A stretch of DNA of 24,122 bases from a virus. The notes under the pieces were generated by a model. The model worked only from the letters and a program-made list of their open reading frames with translations, had not been told where the DNA came from and did not search any database. Shown here piece after piece: positions 18,362-24,122 of this stretch. The position numbers and the translations under genes are program-made. How positions within the stretch are numbered: the stretch's first letter is position 1; every line of letters begins with the position of its first letter. The DNA lies in the IMG/VR virus record IMGVR_UViG_3300017728_000112, positions 1 through 24,122 of that record. One strand, written 5' to 3'.

Positions 18362-19306
18362 ATGGCAGCCTTCAAACAATTTTCCACCAAGGATATTACC
18401 ATAGCTCCTTTTACAGCTAACAAAGGATTTGATTTTGTTAGTGGATCTATAACTGCATCTAACGTTGGTATTGACATTTTTCAAGGTATTAACCCTACAG
18501 GCTCTATTATTTCAACGGAAGCCCCAGATACAGGTTTAATATCAGTACAAAACACAACAGGGGTATATAATAGTATAAAACAGTTATATTATACTAATTT
18601 TTTATCTAGGAGTTGGGGTAATGATGTCCCTACCCAAAGTATAATCCCAGGAGCTTTAAGACAAGACACAAAATTTGTAGGTCCAATTCAAGCACCTAGA
18701 TATGAAAATTATCTTCAATCTACCTTAACTCAATCAAGAATGTTACCTACAGGGTCAGGTTCTGTAGAAGGTGCTATTTCAGTTGTTTCAGTTCCACAAA
18801 AATTATTTGGTGAAAATATTGTTCCTACTACTTTTGTTTTAAATTATAGTAGTAGTGAATTAACAGATGATGGAGAAGGAAATTTAATAAGTGGATCTGA
18901 TATAGTAGGTCAAATTTTTTATCCTCATGGTATAGCAGTTATTACTACAAGTTCTTTAACAACTATGAGTGCTGCTATTAGTGCTTCTGGAAAAGATTTA
19001 TCTGCTGTTTCTGTTCATTTTTCATCATCTATAACAATATATGAACATCAATATAAATGTATTATTAGTGAAAATGAATTTGGATATTCATTAAACCCCT
19101 CAATTATATCATCAAGTACAGATTTAACCGGTAGTCTAAATGATGTGTATTATGATTTTGCAACAGGTTCAGTTTTTGACCCTTATGTAACTACAGTAGG
19201 ATTATATAATGAAAATTCTGACTTATTAGCTGTAGGTAAATTATCATACCCTGTACCAATTTCAAAATATTGTGATACTACAATCATAGTAAATTTCGAT
19301 ACTTAA
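18362..19306 (+). CDS. 314-aa virion protein, paralogue B (shared C-terminal domain)
   Basis: Starts 'MAAFKQFSTKDITIAPFTAN', similar in layout to the upstream paralogue (Met-x-x-Phe-x-x-Phe). It has a central beta-rich body with 'LYYTNFLSRSWGNDVPTQS' (about 78-96) and ends 'NEFGYSLNPSIISSS' with 'YVTTVGLYNENSDLLAVGKL', matching the end of paralogue A. An ATG at 18358 in another frame reads into an unrelated frame and is rejected; the ATG at 18362 gives the conserved start. There are 5 bases between the paralogue A stop and this start, so both are likely on one transcript. As for A, a virion role in the tail periphery is inferred. I recall similar 'SRSWG' plus 'TTVGLYN' proteins from phage structural gene blocks but cannot name them. 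Confidence 0.65.
   Translation: MAAFKQFSTKDITIAPFTANKGFDFVSGSITASNVGIDIFQGINPTGSIISTEAPDTGLISVQNTTGVYNSIKQLYYTNFLSRSWGNDVPTQSIIPGALRQDTKFVGPIQAPRYENYLQSTLTQSRMLPTGSGSVEGAISVVSVPQKLFGENIVPTTFVLNYSSSELTDDGEGNLISGSDIVGQIFYPHGIAVITTSSLTTMSAAISASGKDLSAVSVHFSSSITIYEHQYKCIISENEFGYSLNPSIISSSTDLTGSLNDVYYDFATGSVFDPYVTTVGLYNENSDLLAVGKLSYPVPISKYCDTTIIVNFDT
19190..19212 (+). repeat. 23-bp perfect direct repeat, copy B
   Basis: Second copy of the 23-base identity with 18240-18262, within the 314-aa paralogue. The two copies lie 950 bases apart start to start, which makes recombination that would fuse the two genes possible. Confidence 0.85.
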
Positions 19307-19307
19307 A

Positions 19308-19757
19308 ATGCAATGGACTTATAAAACACAAGTAATGGAGAGTATCTCTGACTTTCCAGATGAAACTCATGGTTTCGTGTATATGATAACCCACAAACCT
19401 ACAAAAAAGGCTTATCTTGGTAAGAAAATACTTCAAAATACTACTAAAGTAAAATTAGGTAAAAAAGAATTAGCTGAATATGCTGGGGTAGTAGGAAGGA
19501 AACCATCATATAAATTAGCAGTAAAAGAATCAAATTGGAAAACATATTGGGGTTCAAATAAATATCTTAAAGAATTATACGAAACAGAACCAAGAGAAAA
19601 TTTTGAGCGACATATTTTAATTTGTGCTCCTACAAAAAAGTTATTAACTTACTACGAAATAAAATATCAAATGATATATCAAGTTTTAGAAAAACCCGAA
19701 GAATTCTTCAATGATAACATTCTCGGAAAGTTCTTCACTCGTGACTTTGATATCTAA
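19308..19757 (+). CDS. GIY-YIG-like nuclease
   Basis: The 149-residue protein has 'GFVYMITHKPTKKAYLGKK' at 22-40, which aligns with the GIY (Phe-Val-Tyr) and YIG (Tyr-Leu-Gly, 36-38) strands of GIY-YIG nucleases. A basic stretch, 'WKTYWGSNKYLKELY' (about 77-91) with 'FERHILICAPTKKLL', and a helical 'YYEIKYQMIYQVL' containing Glu follow, the order seen in phage Seg-type and related GIY-YIG enzymes (nuclease core, then a conserved Glu). It is shorter than homing endonucleases with DNA-binding tails, so it may be a repair or host-DNA-degradation nuclease and not a mobile element. It starts 1 base after the virion paralogue stop and is the first gene of the DNA-metabolism block. Family call moderate; substrate unknown. 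Confidence 0.7.
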   Translation: MQWTYKTQVMESISDFPDETHGFVYMITHKPTKKAYLGKKILQNTTKVKLGKKELAEYAGVVGRKPSYKLAVKESNWKTYWGSNKYLKELYETEPRENFERHILICAPTKKLLTYYEIKYQMIYQVLEKPEEFFNDNILGKFFTRDFDI

Positions 19758-19765
19758 ATAATTGT

Positions 19766-19778
19766 TCGTATATTACGA
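19766..19778. promoter_or_regulatory. TCGTA-TAT-TACGA inverted repeat before the primase
   Basis: In the 24-base gap before the primase ATG at 19782, TCGTA (19766-19770) and TACGA (19774-19778) form a 5-base inverted repeat around TAT. It may be an operator or a promoter core distinct from the TATTTATAAC motif; it is too short to be sure. Confidence 0.3.
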
Positions 19779-19781
19779 TTT

Positions 19782-20708
19782 ATGGTAAATGAACTATTAG
19801 TCAATTTAGTAGATTCTGTATTAGGTACAGGTAAAAGAACAGCAAGAGGCAATAAAGCCTATCACTGTCCTTACTGCAACCATCATAAACCAAAATTAGA
19901 AGTTAACTTTACTCAACATAAAAAAGGTTATAATCCCTTCCATTGTTGGGCTTGTGATAAAAAAGGTAGTCGTATTTCGTCTATATTTAAACAAGTAAAA
20001 GCACCATTAGAAAAATACGAGGAATTAAAAAAATTAATTGGTAGTGAAGTCGAAATAAAAAAACAAGATAATCAAACACAATTAAAACTCCCAGAAGAAT
20101 ATAAATCAATTTTAGGTAGTAGAGATATTTTAGCCCGACATGCATTATCATACTTAAAATCTAGGGGTATTACTAAAGATGATATTGAAAAATATAATAT
20201 AGGATATTGTGAATATGGTAGATATGCTAAAATGATTATTATCCCATCTTATGATGAACAGGGTAATTTAAATTATTTTACAGGTCGTTCATTTGAAAAA
20301 GAACCATTTGTTAAATATCGTAATCCAGAGACATCACGTGATATAGTACCATTTGAGTTATTTATTAATTGGGATATACCGTTAGTACTGTGCGAAGGAC
20401 CATTTGATGCTATAGCTATTAAAAGAAATGCTATCCCTCTATTAGGTAAGAATATACAACAAAATTTAATGAAAAAAATCGTCACTTCTAAAGTTGAAAA
20501 AATTTATATAGCTTTAGATACAGACGCCCAAAAGCAAGCACTTAAGTTTGCTGAATATTTTATAAATGAAGGTAAAGAAGTCTATTTTATGGACCTCGAA
20601 GGAAAAGATCCAAGTGAAATGGGTTTTACTAATTTCACAAAACTAATTCAAAAAACGTTTCCAATTAATCAATACGATTTGATGAAACGGAAACTACAAT
20701 TACTATGA
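19782..20708 (+). CDS. 61: DNA primase, T4 gp61 / DnaG-type
   Basis: Residues 29-58 form a zinc-binding domain with two Cys pairs: C29-P-Y-C32 and C55-W-A-C58. The catalytic TOPRIM domain follows: 'LVLCEGPFDAIA' with Glu205 and Asp209, then 'IYIALDTDAQKQ' with Asp246 and Asp248 as the metal-binding DxD, and 'EVYFMDLEGKDPSEMG'. Primases of this type make short RNA primers for lagging-strand synthesis alongside the replicative helicase. The length (308) is near T4 gp61 (342). The start is preceded by A/T sequence with an inverted repeat and no TATTTATAAC motif, so early or middle expression is likely. The stop overlaps the start of the next nuclease gene by four bases (ATGA), implying coupled translation. 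No helicase gene is visible in the window. Confidence 0.92.
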   Translation: MVNELLVNLVDSVLGTGKRTARGNKAYHCPYCNHHKPKLEVNFTQHKKGYNPFHCWACDKKGSRISSIFKQVKAPLEKYEELKKLIGSEVEIKKQDNQTQLKLPEEYKSILGSRDILARHALSYLKSRGITKDDIEKYNIGYCEYGRYAKMIIIPSYDEQGNLNYFTGRSFEKEPFVKYRNPETSRDIVPFELFINWDIPLVLCEGPFDAIAIKRNAIPLLGKNIQQNLMKKIVTSKVEKIYIALDTDAQKQALKFAEYFINEGKEVYFMDLEGKDPSEMGFTNFTKLIQKTFPINQYDLMKRKLQLL

Positions 20709-21490
20709 GTAAAAGAAACATTAAACATTCCTACAACAGGATTCTAGAAATTTCTGAGGATGCGAAACAAATTACTATGCCAGATTCACGGTACTACCGT
20801 AGAAATGGAAAGTACTACCCCTCAATCACTTATGTTTTAGGATCATATCCTAAAGGTAAATTCTTTGAAGATTGGCTAAAAAAAGTAGGATATTCTGCTG
20901 AATATATTGTTAAAAAAGCAGGGGAACAGGGTACTGAAGTACATGAAATGATTGAAGATTACCTAAATGGTAAGGAATTAAATTTCTTATCACCAACGGG
21001 ATACCCAAAATATGACCCATTAGTATGGCAAATGTTCTTACGCTTTGTTGATTTTTGGGAAGAATATAATCCAAAATTAATTGAAACAGAAGTACACTTA
21101 TTTTCAGATGAAATTAAAGTAGCAGGTACTTGTGATATGGTATGTGAAATTGAAATCGATGGTAAAACAGAACTTTGGATTATTGATTTTAAAACATCAA
21201 ACCACCTTCAAACAACCTATGATTTACAAACTGCAATTTATGGTAAATGCTATGAAGAATGTTATGGTAAAAAAGCAGATCGTTATGGTGTGCTTTGGTT
21301 AAAATCTAATAAACGTAAAGCAGCAGCAGGTAAAATTCAAGGTAAAGGATGGGAAATGTATGAATCAAAACGTACACAAGAAGAAAACATTGATATTTTT
21401 ATGACTGTTAAAAAATTGTTTGATTTAGAAAACCCAAGACATTCACCTATATTTACTGAATTCAGAACGCAAGCTAAAAGAAAGTTGTGA
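20705..21490 (+). CDS. PD-(D/E)XK nuclease (RecB/Cas4-like exonuclease family)
   Basis: 261 residues with motif order typical of phage RecB-like nucleases: 'YPSITYVLG' (38-46), a His-Glu pair in 'GTEVHEMIEDYL' (76-87), Glu127-x-Glu129 in 'IETEVHLFSDE', 'GTCDMV' with Asp144, 'IIDFKTSN' (159-166) with Asp161 and Lys163, and Gln175 in 'YDLQTAIYG'. These residues match the metal-binding and catalytic set of the PD-(D/E)XK fold. It lacks the four-Cys cluster of Cas4/AddB. The ATG at 20705 overlaps the primase stop (ATGA), linking it to replication or recombination, perhaps end resection, recombination or host DNA breakdown. Its stop TGA directly abuts the TATTTATAAC motif of the next unit, marking the border to region 7. 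Confidence 0.88.
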   Translation: MSKRNIKHSYNRILEISEDAKQITMPDSRYYRRNGKYYPSITYVLGSYPKGKFFEDWLKKVGYSAEYIVKKAGEQGTEVHEMIEDYLNGKELNFLSPTGYPKYDPLVWQMFLRFVDFWEEYNPKLIETEVHLFSDEIKVAGTCDMVCEIEIDGKTELWIIDFKTSNHLQTTYDLQTAIYGKCYEECYGKKADRYGVLWLKSNKRKAAAGKIQGKGWEMYESKRTQEENIDIFMTVKKLFDLENPRHSPIFTEFRTQAKRKL

Positions 21491-21500
21491 TATTTATAAC
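21491..21500 (+). promoter_or_regulatory. TATTTATAAC motif, copy 4 (before the kinase/polyprotein pair)
   Basis: The string directly follows the nuclease stop (the A of TGA supplies the leading A) and stands 14 bases before the ATG at 21515. It is identical to the copies at 3418 and 16612, which precede virion genes. This suggests the pair at 21515-24122 is transcribed with the late, structural genes and not with the primase block upstream. Confidence 0.5.
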
Positions 21501-21514
21501 AAAATATTTAATTC

Positions 21515-22312
21515 ATGATATCATTGGTACAACTATTAAATGAAGTAGAAAGTACACCTAAAGCTATTATATTAGCAGGTGCCCCTGGAGCAGGTAAAGG
21601 ATATGTTTTAAAAGGTTTAGATTTAAGTGGTTTAAAAGTAATGAATGTTGATAATACATTTATTAATAAACTTAAACAAGCTAACGTATCTTTAGATCTT
21701 AAAAATGCAACTCCCGAAGAAAGAAGCGAACAAGCTAAAGCAATGGCTGCAGCTAATAAAGAATTTAAAGGTGAATTGCAAAATGTAATTGATGGTAAAC
21801 AATCATTTATATTAGATGGTACAGCGGCTTCATTTAAAAAAACATCTGAATTAAAACAACAATTAGAAGAAGCAGGATATAAAGTAATGATGCTTTATGT
21901 TTATACTGATTTGGAACGTTCACTTAAACAAAATCAAGATAGATTTGAAAAATCAGATGGTGAAGATAGAAGTTTAGCACCTGCAATTGTAATGCGTACT
22001 TGGAAAGGTGTAACAGATAATATTAAACCTTATTTTGATTTATTTGGTAGTAATTTTATAGCAGTAGCAAATACATTAGAAGGTGATAGAATTGAAGATG
22101 TAGAAAAGATTATTACAAAATATCTAAAACCTTTTGAACCTAAAAACACCAAACCAAAAACCCCAGCTCAACAGAAAAAATCTGATGAACAAAAAGCAGA
22201 GTTAAATGCTGCTATTCAAGATATGCTAGATGAGGATTTTATATATGAAATGTTAAGTTATACAATGTCTAAGGAAGAAGCCCAAATGCGTATAGAACAA
22301 TTCTTAAGATGA
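21515..22312 (+). CDS. Zeta-toxin-like P-loop kinase with capsid-targeting-like leader
   Basis: 265 residues. The Walker A is 'GAPGAGKGY' (22-30) after the strand 'KAIILA'; 'KVMNVDNTF' (41-49) with Asp46 and 'SFILDGTAASFKK' (97-109) are the positions expected for substrate and second-strand motifs in zeta-toxin/polynucleotide-kinase-type P-loop enzymes. Later helices include 'RSLAPAIVMRTWKGV'. Such enzymes phosphorylate UDP-sugars, nucleotides or polynucleotide ends. No antitoxin gene lies beside it. The first ten residues, 'MISLVQLLNE', form a hydrophobic amphipathic leader ending Leu-Asn-Glu before Val, like T4 internal-protein leaders cut by the prohead protease after (L/I)-x-E. The C-terminal 40 residues, including 'DMLDEDFIYEML', form an acidic helix. 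The stop overlaps the next ATG (ATGA). Kinase fold likely; packaging into the head is my inference. Confidence 0.75.
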   Translation: MISLVQLLNEVESTPKAIILAGAPGAGKGYVLKGLDLSGLKVMNVDNTFINKLKQANVSLDLKNATPEERSEQAKAMAAANKEFKGELQNVIDGKQSFILDGTAASFKKTSELKQQLEEAGYKVMMLYVYTDLERSLKQNQDRFEKSDGEDRSLAPAIVMRTWKGVTDNIKPYFDLFGSNFIAVANTLEGDRIEDVEKIITKYLKPFEPKNTKPKTPAQQKKSDEQKAELNAAIQDMLDEDFIYEMLSYTMSKEEAQMRIEQFLR

Positions 22313-24122
22313 ATCAATTAACTAAATTTTTAGTAGATGGTATCCTTAATGAAGGAAACGGTAAAGTAATAGCTGCTTATGGGGGTGGATTTAAACCACC
22401 AACAGCTGGCCATTTTGAAGTGGTTAAAAGAGCACTAGAACAAAACCCAGAAATAGAAGAATTAACTATATTTGTTGGAGGTGGTGAACGTGATGGTATT
22501 ACTCAAGCTGAGGCTATTTTAATTTGGGAAATTTTCCAATCATACCTTCCAATGAAAGTGAATATCCAACCATCTAAAGCTCCAATTGGTGATGTTATTC
22601 GTTTAGGAAAAAATAATTTACAAGATACAGTTTATTTTGTAATTGGGGGTAGAGAAGGTAGAGATGATGATGCTGAAGATATTGCATCTAGAACTAAAGG
22701 TATTGAAGAAAAATACCCTAATATGAAAGTTAAAGTAGTTACTACTCCTGATGGTGGGATGAGTGGTACTAATGCTAGACAAGCAGCTAAAGTTTCATAT
22801 GAAGAATTTAAAAAATTCCTACCAGGTAAGTTATCAGATGAGGAAAAAGAAATGGTGTATAACATTGTTTCACCTTCAATTAAAGAAATAAAACTTCCTA
22901 ATATATCTGATATTAAAGAAAAATTTAAGGTTTTTGTTAGTAAACTAAAACAAGAAGGTAAAGAAACTAAAGCAGCATTTGCTCTTTTAGTTAAAGCTGC
23001 CAAAGGTGAAATAGAACTTACTGATTTAGATAAACAACAAATTAAAGAACAACTTAAAGATATTCTTAAAGGAGTATTTGGGGCGGCAGTATTTGCACTC
23101 CCAGCAGGAGGATTAGTTTTACTTTTACTTAAATTGATTAAATTACATGGTTTAGTTACTCCAACAGCATTTTTAGAAGAAAATGATCCCGAAGATGGTA
23201 AAGCTGCCCCTTATGGTTCAGGATATAATGAATTAAAAGAAGGAGACTATTCACCATTAGGGTATGCTAAAAGAATCATAAATGGAGATATTAGCTTTAG
23301 AGAAGCAATGGAAGAATCAGGTATACCATTTGGCAATTTATCTGATTTATTAAAAAAACTAGGTGCAGAACATTTAATTGCAACATCATATAATTTAGAT
23401 AATTTAAATGAAAATGCTTCATATTCTAAAGATATAGATATTAAGGGTAGAATAATGCAATTAACCCAACATATGTTAGATAAAGGGTACAATATAGAAC
23501 CTTTACCTACAGTTGAATTTATTGATGGTGATAGTGAAAATGCACGTGAATTTCTCGGTAAAACAGCGTATTATGACCCGAACACACAAACTATAGTACT
23601 ATATACCGAAGGTAGACACCCTAAAGATATAGCGCGTAGTTATACGCATGAAATGATACATCATATTCAAAATTTGGAAGGTAGATTAGGTGATATTCAA
23701 ACTACAAACACACAAGAAGACGATAATTTAAATGATATTGAAGCTGAAGCTAATTTAAAAGGTACAATGACATTCAGGAATTGGACTGATAGTTTAAATG
23801 AAGCAATTGTAGGTGAAAAAATTGAATGTGATAATTGTGGTTGGAGTTGGAATATAGTAGATGGTGGAGATGATTTATTTATATGTCACAAATGTGGGCA
23901 TGATAATTCTCCACTAAATGAAGCTAAACCATATAAACACAAACATGGTTTTGATGATAAATTAGGTAAAGACCCATTTGGGTTAAACCAATTTGCTAGA
24001 GAAATAGCAGAGGGAGTATTAAACGAAGGTCGATACGATAAATTAGCTAATAAATTATCATCAATTGCATTTGGAGCTTTTAAAGATATTCACGATAGGG
24101 GTGATAAAGAAGGTGAATTTGA
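22309..24122 (+). CDS. Multidomain polyprotein: nucleotidyltransferase, hydrophobic segment, HExxH peptidase, zinc ribbon (3' end outside window)
   Basis: Open from the ATG at 22309 (overlapping the kinase stop) to the window edge: 604 codons plus 2 bases, no stop. Residues 20-160 are a cytidylyltransferase/NMNAT-like Rossmann domain: 'GGGFKPPTAGHFEVV' (25-39, HxGH-like region) and 'GGMSGTNARQAA' (149-160, ISSTxxR-like). A charged helical region (about 195-250) leads to a strongly hydrophobic segment at about 255-279 ('VFALPAGGLVLLLLKLI'). Residues about 312-490 include 'THEMIHHIQ' (446-454), an HExxH zinc-peptidase motif, with 'DIEAEAN' (476-482) as a possible third-ligand region. A zinc ribbon has C507/C510 and C526/C529. 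'VLNEGRYDKLANKLSS' begins the next module. Leu-Asn-Glu occurs at 13-15, 366-368, 496-498, 536-538 and 571-573, with looser LEE (289-291) and LKE (309-311). Phage 'polyvalent' internal proteins show comparable domain mixes. Confidence 0.85.
   Translation, partial: MNQLTKFLVDGILNEGNGKVIAAYGGGFKPPTAGHFEVVKRALEQNPEIEELTIFVGGGERDGITQAEAILIWEIFQSYLPMKVNIQPSKAPIGDVIRLGKNNLQDTVYFVIGGREGRDDDAEDIASRTKGIEEKYPNMKVKVVTTPDGGMSGTNARQAAKVSYEEFKKFLPGKLSDEEKEMVYNIVSPSIKEIKLPNISDIKEKFKVFVSKLKQEGKETKAAFALLVKAAKGEIELTDLDKQQIKEQLKDILKGVFGAAVFALPAGGLVLLLLKLIKLHGLVTPTAFLEENDPEDGKAAPYGSGYNELKEGDYSPLGYAKRIINGDISFREAMEESGIPFGNLSDLLKKLGAEHLIATSYNLDNLNENASYSKDIDIKGRIMQLTQHMLDKGYNIEPLPTVEFIDGDSENAREFLGKTAYYDPNTQTIVLYTEGRHPKDIARSYTHEMIHHIQNLEGRLGDIQTTNTQEDDNLNDIEAEANLKGTMTFRNWTDSLNEAIVGEKIECDNCGWSWNIVDGGDDLFICHKCGHDNSPLNEAKPYKHKHGFDDKLGKDPFGLNQFAREIAEGVLNEGRYDKLANKLSSIAFGAFKDIHDRGDKEGEF

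Noticed and set aside
18358-18370. Alternative ATG at 18358 for the 314-aa gene
   Set aside because: It is out of frame with the conserved protein; the ATG at 18362 gives the paralogue-like start.
17328-19306. Diversity-generating retroelement target (paralogous C-terminal repeats)
   Set aside because: No reverse transcriptase is in the window and the differences between copies are spread over all bases, not concentrated at A positions.
19308-19757. Mobile homing endonuclease interrupting a gene
   Set aside because: The flanking genes are intact and no split gene or intron is visible; the protein has only a GIY-YIG core without DNA-binding repeats.
21515-22312. Toxin-antitoxin locus based on the zeta-like kinase
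   Set aside because: No small antitoxin gene is adjacent; the upstream neighbour is a nuclease and the downstream gene is the large polyprotein. A virion effector fits better.

Overview
The window reads as part of a T4-like (contractile-tailed) phage genome, very AT-rich, with every gene on the + strand and gaps of at most about 60 bases. Two features point to a Bacteroidota (flavobacterial-type), probably marine or aquatic, host. No gene start has a Shine-Dalgarno sequence; the leaders are A/T-only. The structural proteins also resemble those of uncultured marine T4-like phages, which is recalled family knowledge and not a search result. No integrase, tRNA, CRISPR array or insertion sequence is visible.

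Layout: (1) 1-2681, the end of a gp5-like central spike/hub protein, then a 664-residue helical, Pro/Gly-rich structural protein joined by a TAATG overlap. (2) 2739-3377, a DXD sugar transferase inserted in the baseplate block. (3) 3433-8038, a small amphipathic protein, gp25-like and gp6-like baseplate wedge proteins, a DNRLRE-like beta-sandwich protein and a coiled-coil virion protein. (4) 8069-16576, one giant 2835-residue baseplate/tail protein with a gp7-like region, a LamG-like domain and a conserved 'ARTSLSTG' block. (5) 16638-19306, three further virion proteins, the last two paralogous at their C-termini. (6) 19308-21490, a GIY-YIG-like nuclease, a gp61-like primase and a PD-(D/E)XK nuclease. 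(7) 21515-24122 (running off the edge), a Walker-A kinase-like protein overlapping a very long multidomain protein.

The most interesting part is region 7. Both proteins begin with a short amphipathic leader ending in Leu-Asn-Glu, resembling the T4 capsid-targeting peptide that prohead protease gp21 cuts after (L/I)-x-E. The long protein carries four more Leu-Asn-Glu sites. Its order is nucleotidyltransferase, hydrophobic segment, HExxH metallopeptidase, zinc ribbon and a further conserved module, and Leu-Asn-Glu sites fall at several domain borders. I infer a head-packaged, protease-matured polyprotein delivered with the DNA.

An A-TATTTATAA-(C/A) motif stands before four putative transcription units: the gp25 group, the giant gene, the 222-aa group and the kinase/polyprotein pair. 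It does not stand before the primase. This would fit late expression of region 7 together with the virion genes, although the spacing to two start codons is too short for a standard T4 late promoter.
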